From NCBI RefSeq assembly GCF_003010915.2, contig NZ_CP028426.1, positions 3,401,659 to 3,465,658 on the forward strand: 64,000 bases of DNA. The letters run 5' to 3'. A program made the position numbers and the translations under genes. Under the pieces are notes generated by a model. It made no database searches. It saw only the letters and a program-made list of their open reading frames with translations, and had not been told where the DNA came from. Below, piece by piece: positions 1 through 8,867 of the stretch. Origin of the DNA: Gulosibacter molinativorax (GTDB lineage Bacteria; Actinomycetota; Actinomycetes; Actinomycetales; Microbacteriaceae). Numbering within the stretch: position 1 is the first letter of the stretch; each line of letters begins with the position of its first letter.

Positions 1-521
1 GTCCGATCCAACGCCGCGAACACCGACGACGCGGTACGATCCCGCAACGCGATCACGATCCGGAACCGGCTCCACGCCAGCCACGCCACGAACAAGACCG
101 TCTTCACCTTGTCGATCACCGGCCCATCGCCGAAGTCGTACTGCAACCACATGCCGGGTTCCGTGATCCACGGCCGATGCACCCGTACGCGGCCCGCGCG
201 ATACGCGGCACGAACCTCAGCGACCGCGCGCCGGGTCGAGCGTTCCGATCCCGCATAGCCAAGCGCGACCAGTTTCGCGTGGGCCTTATCGGCGCGGATC
301 TTGCCCTGGGACGCCTCGACCCATTCCTCGATCTTCGGCAGGAATGGATCAGTCACGCGTTCTCGCGGTTCGACCGCGCCCACGGGACGGCCAGCGTCCC
401 TCGCGGCGACGTGGTGCGCGACGGTGTGATGCGAACAGCCCGCCAACTCGGCGGCAGCACGCAACGATCCCGTCAGATCATATGCAGCAAGCATTTCCAT
501 AATTTCTCCGTCAGACTTCAT
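1..521 (-). CDS. istA: IstA transposase, IS21 family (C-terminus cut by the window edge)
   Basis: The reverse strand from ATG at 521 reads open to base 1, giving 173 residues. The start MKSDGEIMEMLAAYDLTG and the following helix-turn-helix (AAELAGCSHHTVAHHV) are typical of IS21 IstA DNA-binding domains. Further on, the integrase-like core begins with WLQYDFGDGP, whose aspartate is the expected first member of the DDE triad, followed by KVKTVLFVAWLAWSRFR. IstA cuts and joins the element ends with help from the IstB ATPase. The start is the ATG; upstream codons stay open for a few triplets but hold no better start. Whether the copy is intact cannot be judged because its 3' part is missing. Confidence 0.85.
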   Translation of the reverse strand, partial: MKSDGEIMEMLAAYDLTGSLRAAAELAGCSHHTVAHHVAARDAGRPVGAVEPRERVTDPFLPKIEEWVEASQGKIRADKAHAKLVALGYAGSERSTRRAVAEVRAAYRAGRVRVHRPWITEPGMWLQYDFGDGPVIDKVKTVLFVAWLAWSRFRIVIALRDRTASSVFAALDR

Positions 522-623
522 ACGAGCCTCTTCCCGGGTAACAGTGATGCGACTTCAACATCGCCATCCAACCCGGGAAGGGGCTCCCCGCGATTACGTC
601 ACCGCGGGGATTCACTATTCGAA

Positions 624-718
624 GTGGGCAGATCTTGTGGCCACCAGTGGGCAGTCCGGTTGGCCGTCAGCGGGCAATTCCCTGGCCGCCTATGGGCAGT
701 TTTCCATGGCCGCTAACA
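624..718. repeat. IS21 terminal multi-repeat end
   Basis: Four related motifs (GTGGGCAG, GTGGGCAG, GCGGGCAA, ATGGGCAG) start at 624, 647, 670 and 692, each followed by a GGCC block about 15 bases on. The 22-23 bp spacing and closeness to istA fit the transposase-binding repeats inside IS21-family ends. Confidence 0.7.
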
Positions 719-751
719 ATGCGCTCAACACTGCCCCAAGACATACGCTGC

Positions 752-870
752 TGTTGTCCACAAAGTGTTGAGACATCGTGTGTCCACGAAGCGATGAGAC
801 ATAACATGCGAAGTCGTGAGACTCATTGTCTACGAAGTCCCGAGCTTCAGTGTCCACGAAGTGACGAGAT
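752..870. repeat. Second IS-end repeat set (TGTCCACGAAG type)
   Basis: TGTCCAC-like motifs, mostly followed by GAAG and GAGAC, recur at 755, 781, about 804 (degenerate), 827 (TGTCTAC) and 851, a spacing of 23-26 bp. The architecture matches multi-repeat insertion-sequence ends, but the motif differs from both neighbouring sets and no transposase gene belongs to it here. It is best read as the stranded end of a third element. Confidence 0.5.
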
Positions 871-1013
871 TACACGCCCGGTCGACCCACACGTGCTATG
901 GAATATTCGTAGGTTTGGGGACCACTCAGTGTTGCCTTCGGGGGCCACCGATATTGCCGTTGGGGGCCAGCGACCGTTGACGCTCGGGGCCACTGACCCC
1001 CACCGGCGATTCC

Positions 1014-1760
1014 TTACTGAACTATCGCGGTATGTTCACGCATATTGTGCGTGCCTGTATCAATCCAGATCGTGTTGTGCACGATCCGGTCCATGATCGC
1101 GTCGGCGTGCACCCCAGAGCCCAGCCGTTGATGCCAGTCCTTCTTCAGGTACTGCGTACAGAACACCGTCGACGTACTGCCGCACCGGCGCTCGAGTAAT
1201 TCCAGCAGCATGCTGCGCATCGCCTCATCCGGGTGATCAAGCAGCCATTCATCGATCACCAACAGCGTGAACGCCGCATACTTCTTCAAGAACTTCGTCG
1301 TGCCCTGCGGCTTGTCCTTCGCCAACGCCCAAGCCTCTTCCAGATCGGGCATCCGAATATAGTGCGCACGGATCCGATGCTGACAGGCCTGCTTCGCCAG
1401 CGCGCACCCCAGAAACGATTTCCCCGACCCCGTGAACCCTTGGAACACGATATTCTGTTGTCGATCGATAAACGAACACGTCGCCAGCTGCGCCAACACT
1501 GCCGGGTCCAGGCCACGTTCCTCGACCCGATCAATCCGGCGCAGGTCCGCGTCGGGATAGCGCAGTCCGGCACGCCGGATCAGCCCCTCGACCTTGCCAT
1601 GGTTGAACACCGAGTGCGCCTCGTCGACCACGAGCTGGAGTCGTTGCTCGAACGTCATCCCGAACGTGAGGTCCTCGTCCTGCACCTCGATCGCTTCCAA
1701 CAGTGCGCCCGCGCCCATCTCCCGCAGCTTCCGCTTCGTCTCAATATCGATACCGCTCAC
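1014..1760 (-). CDS. istB: IstB-like ATPase, IS21 family
   Basis: A protein of 248 residues starting at GTG 1760. It contains a Walker A motif (GFTGSGKS) at about residues 106-113 and a Walker B strand ending in LLVIDEW, the usual AAA+ layout of IstB/DnaC-like transposition helpers. The length fits IstB (about 250). The start was chosen because GTGA overlaps the TGA that ends the preceding istA remnant, the normal translational coupling in IS21 elements. The frame is open further upstream, but that part runs through the istA tail and IS-end DNA. Reading frame and motifs look intact, but with its istA gone it could act only with a transposase supplied elsewhere. Confidence 0.85.
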   Translation of the reverse strand: MSGIDIETKRKLREMGAGALLEAIEVQDEDLTFGMTFEQRLQLVVDEAHSVFNHGKVEGLIRRAGLRYPDADLRRIDRVEERGLDPAVLAQLATCSFIDRQQNIVFQGFTGSGKSFLGCALAKQACQHRIRAHYIRMPDLEEAWALAKDKPQGTTKFLKKYAAFTLLVIDEWLLDHPDEAMRSMLLELLERRCGSTSTVFCTQYLKKDWHQRLGSGVHADAIMDRIVHNTIWIDTGTHNMREHTAIVQ

Positions 1761-1828
1761 TTCGCACCACCCGAATAGTAGGTCGCACCGCGCACGTAGC
1801 CGCCATGCTCCACCGGCTCTTCCCGCTG
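1757..1828 (-). pseudogene. istA C-terminal remnant
   Basis: In the frame ending at TGA 1759-1757 the last codons read EEPVEHGGYVRGATYYSGGAK and stop exactly in the GTGA overlap with istB. This is where the IstA C-terminus should be. Upstream of about 1828 the sequence changes abruptly into the GAATATTCG end of another copy, so all but roughly 22 codons of istA have been lost. Confidence 0.5.
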
Positions 1829-2103
1829 CTGAATATTCGCCTGGTTGGGGCCCACCGATCGTGTGGACGGGAGCCACTTCAGTGATTGGCTGATTTTGCG
1901 CTTGGGAGCCACATGTGACGTGAGCGGGCCCCATGCTGGCTCGGTGTTCTTCCCACTGACGTTGTGCTCACCCTCGATGTGAACGAGCACTGCACGGGTG
2001 AGCAGTGCGACAGGATCGCAGCTCGCTCATCAGCGCAAGACAATTGATCAAGAAATTACTTGACATGCCGTTCTGAAAGTCAGATGCCGAGTTCCTTTCC
2101 TAA

Positions 2104-2559
2104 TCAGTTTGCTGGCTCAAGGTCGTACGTTACCCAAGGAGTCTGGCGCGCCACCCGTTCGTATAGTCCCCTCGCCGTCGCGTTGTCAGCTGCGGTGATC
2201 CAGCGAACGAGCGTGGCGCGTTCGTCGCGGGCGATCTCAGCGAGGCGCTTCAGCATGACTTCAGCTACACCTTTGCCTCTAGATTCGGGTGCCGTGAATA
2301 AATCATCAAGATAGAGTCCACGCGCGGCATCGATGGGGCGCGCAAAGGTGCGATAGTGACCAAGCCCGACAGGCTCACCATTGCGAATTGCGAGAAGACC
2401 GCGGGTTTCGTGACGCGAATCCAAGAGCCATGACCACACGATATCGAGCACCGCGGGATCGTGTGGTTTCCCGTAGAAATCCCGATACCCCCGGTAGAGA
2501 ATCGACCACGCGTCTCGATCATTCGCCTCAACCGAACGTACCTCGACTGATCGGCTCAT
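2104..2559 (-). CDS. GNAT-family N-acetyltransferase
   Basis: A 151-residue single-domain GNAT protein. The acetyl-CoA binding region is visible as LYLDDLFTAPESRGKGVAE at about residues 82-100, with the R-G-K-G pyrophosphate-binding turn, and the C-terminal half holds the usual ADNATARGLYERVA helix. It should transfer an acetyl group from acetyl-CoA to an amine; the substrate cannot be read from sequence. The ATG overlaps the TGA of the upstream cupin gene by four bases (ATGA), so the two are probably cotranslated. Both sit between IS debris and the catabolic cluster, so they may be passengers. Confidence 0.8.
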   Translation of the reverse strand: MSRSVEVRSVEANDRDAWSILYRGYRDFYGKPHDPAVLDIVWSWLLDSRHETRGLLAIRNGEPVGLGHYRTFARPIDAARGLYLDDLFTAPESRGKGVAEVMLKRLAEIARDERATLVRWITAADNATARGLYERVARQTPWVTYDLEPAN

Positions 2560-2846
2560 GTAAGTCGCTCGATCTCGATGAAGACGATTTCGGAGTCGGA
2601 GTTCCGATTTTCTACTTGGTGTTCGGAGCCCGCGGGTCTCGTATAACTTTGGCCCTCGACTAGGTCGTTGACAAGCTCGCTGCCATTAGCCTGCACCACA
2701 TGCATGCGCTGCGTTATCATCGGCACGACGACGTATGCGTGCTCGTGGCGGTGCATGGGTATAGCGCCATTGGGCTCGATCGTCCATTTCACTGCTCGAA
2801 AGTGTTCGTTCTCGAATTGCAGCTCGCTCTGAGATCCAGCGTTCAT
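2556..2846 (-). CDS. Small cupin-domain protein
   Basis: A 96-residue single-cupin protein. The first cupin motif is visible as IPMHRHEHAYVVVP (two or three metal-ligand histidines plus an acidic residue) and the second as SYTRPAGSEHQVENR, where the single histidine closes the site. A small stand-alone cupin of this kind may be a metal-dependent isomerase, oxygenase or small-molecule sensor; nothing here decides which. It is the first gene of a two-gene unit with the GNAT gene (four-base overlap). It has no predicted signal peptide, so it is likely cytosolic. Confidence 0.72.
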   Translation of the reverse strand: MNAGSQSELQFENEHFRAVKWTIEPNGAIPMHRHEHAYVVVPMITQRMHVVQANGSELVNDLVEGQSYTRPAGSEHQVENRNSDSEIVFIEIERLT

Positions 2847-3209
2847 GATCCTCCTCGATCATTCCTGTGCCGCTGAGGGAAAGTCAGCTCACACGATGCT
2901 CACTGTATCGGACGGTGCGGGGATGATTAGCATGACCCATTGGGCTGACGGCGAAATCCTGTCCCTGAGCCATCAGACTGAGGATTGCACAAAACGTATG
3001 AATTGCGACACTCGTCCAGTACTGGAGACCCAATTCAATGACACCTGTCGCCTTCTCATGCGGTTAACGCGGCTGATCAGCCAACACCTCGCGAAAACAC
3101 TGGCCATTGTCGACAGCGAGGAATGTGGCAAGGCAGCAACTCGCCGCAACACGGCTGTCGACTAGCGGTTGGCTCACATTGCCCTCTGTAACTCGGGAAG
3201 CTGAAGCGG
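2847..3209. other. No supported gene (363 bp)
   Basis: An open frame of about 106 codons exists on the plus strand from 2845, but it has an erratic composition, no Shine-Dalgarno, no recognisable fold, and starts inside the divergent cupin start region. I see no RNA gene or clear repeat. The stretch probably holds the cupin promoter and the 3' flank of the regulator on the right. Confidence 0.5.
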
Positions 3210-4424
3210 CTACGTCGGCGCTTCCCCGTCCGGCTTTGTTACGACGTTGCCAATGAGTGCCGGGTAGAGCGCGAGGATTAGGTTGGCGGTCGCGGATGCT
3301 GAAGCCAGGGGTTCACCAATTGAGTCTTCGACGCGGGCGAGGCGATACCTCACGGTGTTTGGGTGGACGAATAGAGCTTCGGCTGTACGAGAAATGCTTT
3401 GGTCAGAGGCGAAATAAGCAAGTAGCGTCTCACGAATTTGGTGTGAATCTATTGGTGAGAGTGTGCGTTCAATACGGGCCTTGAGTTGGTGCCGGTCGGC
3501 CTGAGAAAGGAGCCAGGTTGAGAGATCGATACGGTCAATGAACGCTGGGGCTGGTCGTACTAGCGGATCACTGGAGGCAGACCAGGAGCGAGCAATATCG
3601 AGCGCGGTTTCTGCCTCGCGAACACTTTGCGGAATTTGCGAGAGAGCGGTTGTTGGCTCGGAAACACCGACGAGGAAGGACTCAGCGGCTTGCTTCAGCC
3701 ATTGCTCTCCAGCTGGTGAATCGGAGATGAGCGCCGAGACCGTGGCCGGGGCATCAATCGTGGCGCGGCGCAGCATTGCGAGCAGAGGGAGATTCTCGGT
3801 TCGGGCTCGTCCGACAAGCTCTGAGATGTGATCTTCCGTAGCGCTACTGGTATCAAACGGGTCGAGCTCGACCGAGCGAACAGGCGCGTATGCGGGAAAG
3901 CGGAACTGGGAAATTCTGCCCCAGAATCGATGTTCGCGCGCGGGGACCATGCCGTCGTGGAGCGCGGCGAGGAGTTGCTCGTTGTCGCGACGGTCGCGCT
4001 GACTGGCCCCATAGCGAATTCCGTGCACCGCCCCCAACAGGCGCTCGGAGGAATCGAGAAGCAGTTCTCCAATGCGGGCCAGGGTCTCAGGGCCACGACT
4101 CGAGATAGCGATTACATGGACGCTGTCCTGGAGGGAGACTCGCCTTGTCAGTACGTGCCAGCGGCCGACTTCAAATTCGAGGTCGTTGAGATTGGTGTTC
4201 GTGACTTCCTGCCAGATTAGGTGTGTCGGGGCCTCACCGGAACTTGCGACGATGGCGCCTTCGGAGCTGTAAATCGTGGCAGAACCCTGGCAAAGGACGC
4301 TGAGGCGGGAAGCGAGTGCTGGGAGCGGGTCCGTTGAGGAGATTGCAGAGATCAACGAATGGGTGATGTCGAGTGCAGAACGGAGACGTTCGAACTCTGC
4401 GCTGGGGGGCAGGGGGACGGTCAT
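3210..4424 (-). CDS. PucR/CdaR-type transcriptional regulator (divergent from hyuA)
   Basis: A 404-residue protein from ATG 4424 (MTVPLPPSAEF). The C-terminus carries the PucR-family helix-turn-helix (PF13556 type): LLAYFASDQSISRTAEALF then VHPNTVRYRLARVED. The middle resembles the GGDEF-like region of CdaR regulators, and the N-terminal part could be a GAF-like sensor; the classical PucR N-terminal domain is not evident. Such proteins usually activate nearby nitrogen or carbon catabolic genes in response to a pathway metabolite. It is divergent from hyuA with a 220-bp gap containing a perfect palindrome. The frame is open further upstream, but the longer version would overlap the hyuA start region, so the shorter start is preferred. 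Confidence 0.8.
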   Translation of the reverse strand: MTVPLPPSAEFERLRSALDITHSLISAISSTDPLPALASRLSVLCQGSATIYSSEGAIVASSGEAPTHLIWQEVTNTNLNDLEFEVGRWHVLTRRVSLQDSVHVIAISSRGPETLARIGELLLDSSERLLGAVHGIRYGASQRDRRDNEQLLAALHDGMVPAREHRFWGRISQFRFPAYAPVRSVELDPFDTSSATEDHISELVGRARTENLPLLAMLRRATIDAPATVSALISDSPAGEQWLKQAAESFLVGVSEPTTALSQIPQSVREAETALDIARSWSASSDPLVRPAPAFIDRIDLSTWLLSQADRHQLKARIERTLSPIDSHQIRETLLAYFASDQSISRTAEALFVHPNTVRYRLARVEDSIGEPLASASATANLILALYPALIGNVVTKPDGEAPT

Positions 4425-4527
4425 CGTGATCCAAGGTTCAGGTAGTCGGTAGCGTGCCGGTAGGTGGTTGAAGAATGCTCGCACTTTGTGGGAACAGAGG
4501 GAAAACTTCCCTGAATCTGACCCGCGG

Positions 4528-4542
4528 TTGTAGATACTACAA
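4528..4542. promoter_or_regulatory. Candidate operator, perfect inverted repeat TTGTAG-ATA-CTACAA
   Basis: Perfect 6-bp arms with a 3-bp centre, in the intergenic region between the divergent PucR-type gene and hyuA, about 100 bp from each start. A further CGTAG half-site follows at 4545-4549. The position suits a regulator-binding site; identity of the bound protein is inferred. Confidence 0.4.
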
Positions 4543-4644
4543 ATCGTAGCGTGGAAACCTTCGATATCTCTATTGCTCGTAGCCATGGGAGCGCCGAGTC
4601 TGGGATGCATTCCGAAGCTCAATGACGATTTTTTTGGAGGACTT

Positions 4645-6684
4645 ATGAGCAACATTCGTGTTGCAGTGGACGTCGGCGGGACGTTCACCGACGTGTGCAT
4701 TTTCGACGATGCAACGCAACAAATGCGGGTAACTAAAGTGCCCTCGACACCGAGCGATCCGATGATCGCAGTGATGAACGGAGTCGAGCGCGGCGAGATT
4801 GATCTCAATGAAGTCGCGCAGTTCTCGCATGGCACTACGGTGGCCACGAACGCCCTCATCACCCGAAACTTCCCGGCCGCGGCTCTCGTGACCACACGTG
4901 GATTCCGCGATGTACTCGAGATCCGTGACGGAACGAAGGACGACCTATGGGACGCGTACAACGATGTCTCAGAACCCTATATTCGCCGTCGGGACCGATT
5001 CGAAGTGACCGAGCGTATTGACTACGCAGGGAATACCGTCACTCCACTAGATGAGGCGGAAGCGCGCAAGCTTGCGGATCTAATCAAACGCCGTGGTGTG
5101 AAGACCATTGCGGTGTGCTTTCTCAACTCTTATGCGAATGCAGCGCACGAAACACGCATGCGTGAGATCCTCGAAGAGGTGATACCCGACGCTACAGTCT
5201 CAACATCGGCGGAAGTACTCCCAGAGATCTTCGAGTACCCGAGGTTCAACACAGCAGTATCGAACGCGGTGCTCGCGCCACTGGTTTCTGGATACGTGAA
5301 CCGGCTCTCGGATCAATTGCGGGATGGTGGATATCAAGGCGACCTCCTCCTATTGCATTCGGGTGGTGGCTCAATGACCCCGCGTCTGGTCGAGAAGTTT
5401 CCGGTACGACTCGCAGCCTCGGGCATCGCGGCTGGTGCTATCTCGGCAAGGCACATCGCACAGCAATGCGGTTATGACAATGCCGTCAGTCTTGATATGG
5501 GAGGGACTTCGACTGACATTTCGCTCGTGGCCAACGGAGAACTCCGGGTCACACAATCATGGGAGGTCGAGTTTGGTCACCCGATCATTTTCCCGTCAAT
5601 CGAGGTGCTTACGATCGGCGCCGGTGGCGGATCGCTCGCCCACATCGACATCGCCGGATCGCTACGCAACGGGCCCCAGTCCGCTGGTGCTGACCCTGGA
5701 CCGGCCTGCTACGACACCGGCGGTGTGCAGCCAACGAATACCGATGCGAACGTCGTCCTTGGACGCCTCGGGACCTCGCTTGCGGGGGGCGTGAAACAGC
5801 TCGATAAGACACGTGCCGAAGACGCAATCAACAGTGTCATCGCTGGGCCACTCGGTATGGAGACCGCAGAGGCAGCGCAAGCGATTATCTCGGTTGCCAA
5901 CGCCAACATGGCCGATGCGGTGCGGCTCGTCTCAATCCGTCGGGGGTACGACCCTCGAGACTTCGCCCTTCTCGCATTCGGCGGTGCTGGCGCCCTGCAT
6001 GGAGCAGATGTGGCTCGAGAATTGGGTATCCCGAGTGTGGTCGTGCCTCCGAACCCGGGCGTCACATCCGCGATGGGTTGCCTACTCGTTGATATCCAGC
6101 ATGACTTCGCTCAAATGTATACAGGCCTGGCTTCGAATGCTGACGAAGAAGCAATCGAGCAGGTATTCGTCGAACTTGAGACAGAAGCCTCGGCGAGGCT
6201 CCGCCACGAAGGTGTCGCTGATTCGGATGGGATTTTGCAACGAAAGATTTCGATGCGATACCGGGGGCAGTGGCGGTCGCTGCAAGTCTCGATCGGTTCG
6301 GGCCCAGGAGCACTAGAAGATGCCGTGCAGACGTTCCACGAGCAGTATGAGCGGGAGTTCGCATTTCGCCAGGATGACGCGCCTGTCGAGGTCTACCAGC
6401 TGCACTTGAGCGCTGTGGGCAAGATTCCGAAGCCCTCGTTCAAACCTAGTGTTCCCGTGCCTCAGGCGCCTGGCGTTCCAGATTCACGACGCCCCGTTTA
6501 CTTTGGAGCCGACGGATGGCTCGACACGCCGGTTTACGACCGCGACTCACTGGCCGCGGGCACGGCATTCGTTGGTCCGGCCATCATCAATCAGCTCGAC
6601 TCGACCACAGTCGTTCCGCCACATACTCGGGCGGAGATCGATGAATGGCTTAATATCCGCATCCACCTCGAGGAGGTTAACTGA
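4645..6684 (+). CDS. hyuA: Hydantoinase/oxoprolinase family, subunit A (ATP-dependent)
   Basis: A 679-residue protein of the HyuA family (Hydant_A_N plus Hydantoinase_A), homologous to N-methylhydantoinase A, caprolactamase alpha, the N-terminal half of 5-oxoprolinase and acetone or acetophenone carboxylase subunits. Two actin-fold phosphate loops are visible: VDVGGTFTDVCIFDD at about residues 8-22 and LDMGGTSTDISLVANGE at about 288-304. These enzymes use ATP to activate and open a cyclic amide or to activate a ketone. The start at 4645 has a GGAGG at 4636-4640; an earlier in-frame ATG at 4573 lacks such a site. The TGA overlaps the ATG of hyuB (TGATG). The substrate is not determinable; clustering with an NCS1 permease favours a small heterocycle. 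Confidence 0.88.
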   Translation: MSNIRVAVDVGGTFTDVCIFDDATQQMRVTKVPSTPSDPMIAVMNGVERGEIDLNEVAQFSHGTTVATNALITRNFPAAALVTTRGFRDVLEIRDGTKDDLWDAYNDVSEPYIRRRDRFEVTERIDYAGNTVTPLDEAEARKLADLIKRRGVKTIAVCFLNSYANAAHETRMREILEEVIPDATVSTSAEVLPEIFEYPRFNTAVSNAVLAPLVSGYVNRLSDQLRDGGYQGDLLLLHSGGGSMTPRLVEKFPVRLAASGIAAGAISARHIAQQCGYDNAVSLDMGGTSTDISLVANGELRVTQSWEVEFGHPIIFPSIEVLTIGAGGGSLAHIDIAGSLRNGPQSAGADPGPACYDTGGVQPTNTDANVVLGRLGTSLAGGVKQLDKTRAEDAINSVIAGPLGMETAEAAQAIISVANANMADAVRLVSIRRGYDPRDFALLAFGGAGALHGADVARELGIPSVVVPPNPGVTSAMGCLLVDIQHDFAQMYTGLASNADEEAIEQVFVELETEASARLRHEGVADSDGILQRKISMRYRGQWRSLQVSIGSGPGALEDAVQTFHEQYEREFAFRQDDAPVEVYQLHLSAVGKIPKPSFKPSVPVPQAPGVPDSRRPVYFGADGWLDTPVYDRDSLAAGTAFVGPAIINQLDSTTVVPPHTRAEIDEWLNIRIHLEEVN

Positions 6685-8672
6685 TGAATGTAACACTTAC
6701 TCCCAGTACCACTGTTGATCGTCATACGTCCCTAGACCCAGTCACGTTTGAGGTGCTGAAAAACGCATTTGCGACGAGCGTTGACCTCATGAGCGAGCAG
6801 ATCCTGCGCACCTGCTATTCATTCGTCATCTACTCACGTGATTTCTCGTCGGCCTTGTGCGATGCTCAGGGCAATACCGTCATGCAGGGCTCGGGTGACA
6901 TCGCTGTGCATGTTGGTACCTTGCATTTTCAGTGCAAGGCCGTGATCGAGGAATTCGGCGACGATATTCACCCAGGTGATGTGTTCGCGGTAAACGACCC
7001 ATACAAGGGCGGCACTCACATTAACGATGTGTCATTCATCCGCCCGATTTTCTCTGAGGGAAGGATTATTGCGTACGCCCAGAATAAGGGGCACTGGGCC
7101 GACATCGGCGGGCCTGTACCTGGATCTTTCAATGTCGCAGCTACCGAGCATTTTGGCGAGGGATTGCGTATCACTCCGATCCGCATCTGGTCCAAGGGCG
7201 TTTACTTGCAGGACATCGCGAAACTGCTCGTCGGCAATACCAGAGCCCCCGAGCAAGCCATGGGAGACCTCCACGCCCAGTCGGAGGCAACCGCTGTATG
7301 TGAGCGCGAGATCCTTCGGCTTGCAGAGCGATACGGCACCGACACGGTTGAGAACGCTATGCAAGAGACCCAGAACTATGTCGAGCGCACGGTGCTTCGT
7401 CGGCTGAAAGGGTTACCCCAAGGTACTTGGGAGACCACGGACTACTTGGACCTCGATCCCGGTGCGCCAGAAGGCCTCGTGCCGATTAATATCAAGATGA
7501 CACTTGACGGTGAGGGTATTCATTACACTCTTGAGGGTGGGCCTGCGATTAAGGCGTTCTTGAACTCGGGCTATGGTACGACGTTCTCGGCGATCTACGC
7601 GGGGACGAAGACGTTCTTCCCCGATGTGCCGCTTAACTCTGGTTTTTATGCGGCAGTGACTGCGGAGATCGGTCCTGAGGGAACGGTGATTAACGCGGGC
7701 TGGCCACTTGCTGTCACCGGCACGGTCTCCGGCCCCTACGAGAAGATCATGAATGGCATTTTCGAGATTTGGTCGAAAGTGATGCCCGAACGTGCAATGG
7801 CTTGTGCCTTCAATCTTGAGTACCTGCTTGTCGGCGGGCGAGACGCCCGGGGCGCGGACGCACCGTACTTCATGTGGTACGACTGGATGGCCGGTGGGTG
7901 GGGCGGCAGAGTCTCCAAGGACGGGTCGAGTGCTACTGCGCCCGTATTCGGTGTCGGACTTGCAGTGCAAGCTTGCGAGGGGCAGGAACGGCTGACCCCG
8001 GTGCTGACCACCATGCACCAAATTGGCACCGATTCTGGAGGCCCTGGCCGATACCGAGGCGGCTGTGGTGTCGAGAAGGGTGGCCTACTCACCGATGCTG
8101 ATTCTTCAGTCATGAGCTACTGTTGCGACCGCGCACGATCAATCACTTGGGGGATCGAAGGTGGGCTGCCCTCGATACCCCACGGAGTCTGGTTGAACCG
8201 CGACACCGAAGAGGAGCGATTCCTTGGTTCAATCTTCTCTTCGGTGCCCGTTCAGCCAGGTGATTCCTTCTTCCGCCCGTCAGCGGGCGGTGGCGGGCTC
8301 GGTGATCCGCTTGAGCGCACGCCTGAGGAAGTGCTTGAGGATGTGATTGACGACTATGTCTCCGTAGCGCGCGCCGCTGAGGACTACGGCGTAGTGATCC
8401 ATTCAATCGATCCTGACCTCGACGAGTACAAGATTGACGTTCAGGCCACTAGTGCGAAGCGTGACTGGATCCGAGAGCGCCGCGCTGACTGGCTACTGGT
8501 AGATCCGCGCGAAGTGGCGGAGAAATACCAGTCAGGAGAGATTGACCTTCTTGATGTTATCCGGCGCTACGGTGTGATCCTTGACTGGGGAACGGGAGAA
8601 CTCTTTGAGGAAACCACGCGCCAGCATCGCGAACAAATGATGCGACGCTCCGCTGGCCACTGGAAGTCGTAG
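6684..8672 (+). CDS. hyuB: Hydantoinase/oxoprolinase family, subunit B
   Basis: A 662-residue HyuB-family protein (Hydantoinase_B domain over most of its length), the partner of HyuA. Family-typical stretches include FAVNDPYKGGTHINDVSFI at about residues 104-122 and the glycine-rich end of the domain, FFRPSAGGGGLGDPLERTPEEV, at about 528-549. In this family subunit B carries the hydrolytic or carboxylating site and works on the intermediate made by subunit A. The gene is coupled to hyuA by a one-base overlap and has AGGAGG at 6671-6676. A 10-bp stem-loop follows 12 bases after the stop, so hyuAB is probably a two-gene unit. Confidence 0.88.
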   Translation: MNVTLTPSTTVDRHTSLDPVTFEVLKNAFATSVDLMSEQILRTCYSFVIYSRDFSSALCDAQGNTVMQGSGDIAVHVGTLHFQCKAVIEEFGDDIHPGDVFAVNDPYKGGTHINDVSFIRPIFSEGRIIAYAQNKGHWADIGGPVPGSFNVAATEHFGEGLRITPIRIWSKGVYLQDIAKLLVGNTRAPEQAMGDLHAQSEATAVCEREILRLAERYGTDTVENAMQETQNYVERTVLRRLKGLPQGTWETTDYLDLDPGAPEGLVPINIKMTLDGEGIHYTLEGGPAIKAFLNSGYGTTFSAIYAGTKTFFPDVPLNSGFYAAVTAEIGPEGTVINAGWPLAVTGTVSGPYEKIMNGIFEIWSKVMPERAMACAFNLEYLLVGGRDARGADAPYFMWYDWMAGGWGGRVSKDGSSATAPVFGVGLAVQACEGQERLTPVLTTMHQIGTDSGGPGRYRGGCGVEKGGLLTDADSSVMSYCCDRARSITWGIEGGLPSIPHGVWLNRDTEEERFLGSIFSSVPVQPGDSFFRPSAGGGGLGDPLERTPEEVLEDVIDDYVSVARAAEDYGVVIHSIDPDLDEYKIDVQATSAKRDWIRERRADWLLVDPREVAEKYQSGEIDLLDVIRRYGVILDWGTGELFEETTRQHREQMMRRSAGHWKS

Positions 8673-8683
8673 TCGGTATCCAC

Positions 8684-8721
8684 GTGAGCTCGGGCACGGC
8701 ATGCGTCAAGTCCGAGCTCAC
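8684..8721 (+). terminator. Stem-loop after hyuB
   Basis: GTGAGCTCGG (8684-8693) pairs perfectly with CCGAGCTCAC (8712-8721) around an 18-base loop. There is no strong T-run, so efficiency is uncertain. Confidence 0.5.
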
Positions 8722-8867
8722 GGCCGGCGTGCAATTCCTCGGCCCCAACTTTGGGACCGATGTTCATCTGAATCCCGAAGGCCCTCGATCCCAGAGTTTA
8801 TGCAAATGACAAAGATGTCAGTGTAAATTCCGGCGATTGCACAGTACGCATTAGTGGTTGAAGTCAC

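Larger units (their letters stand above)
1..718 (-). mobile_element. IS21-family element, 5' part (runs off the left edge)
   Basis: The minus strand begins at 718 with TGTTAGCGGCCATGG, a typical IS21-family tip (TGTTAG then GGCC, then an A-rich spacer and TGCCC). Four copies of a GGGCA motif follow at 22-23 bp steps, then the partial istA gene. The istB half and the other end lie outside the window. Confidence 0.75.
901..1940 (-). mobile_element. Deleted IS21-type composite: solo istB between two same-side ends
   Basis: The end at 901-1010 (GAATATTCG, then four GGGG-N-CCA motifs at 917, 940, 962 and 986) is repeated in direct orientation at 1831-1940 (GAATATTCG, then similar motifs at 1847, 1869, 1904 and 1926). 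Between them lie istB and the last few codons of an istA. An intact IS21 would have inverted ends and a full istA, so this looks like the product of recombination or nested insertion between two related copies, with istA lost. Confidence 0.55.

Noticed and set aside
2845..3165. A 106-codon plus-strand open frame
   Set aside because: No ribosome site, unlikely composition, start inside the divergent cupin promoter region, no family resemblance.
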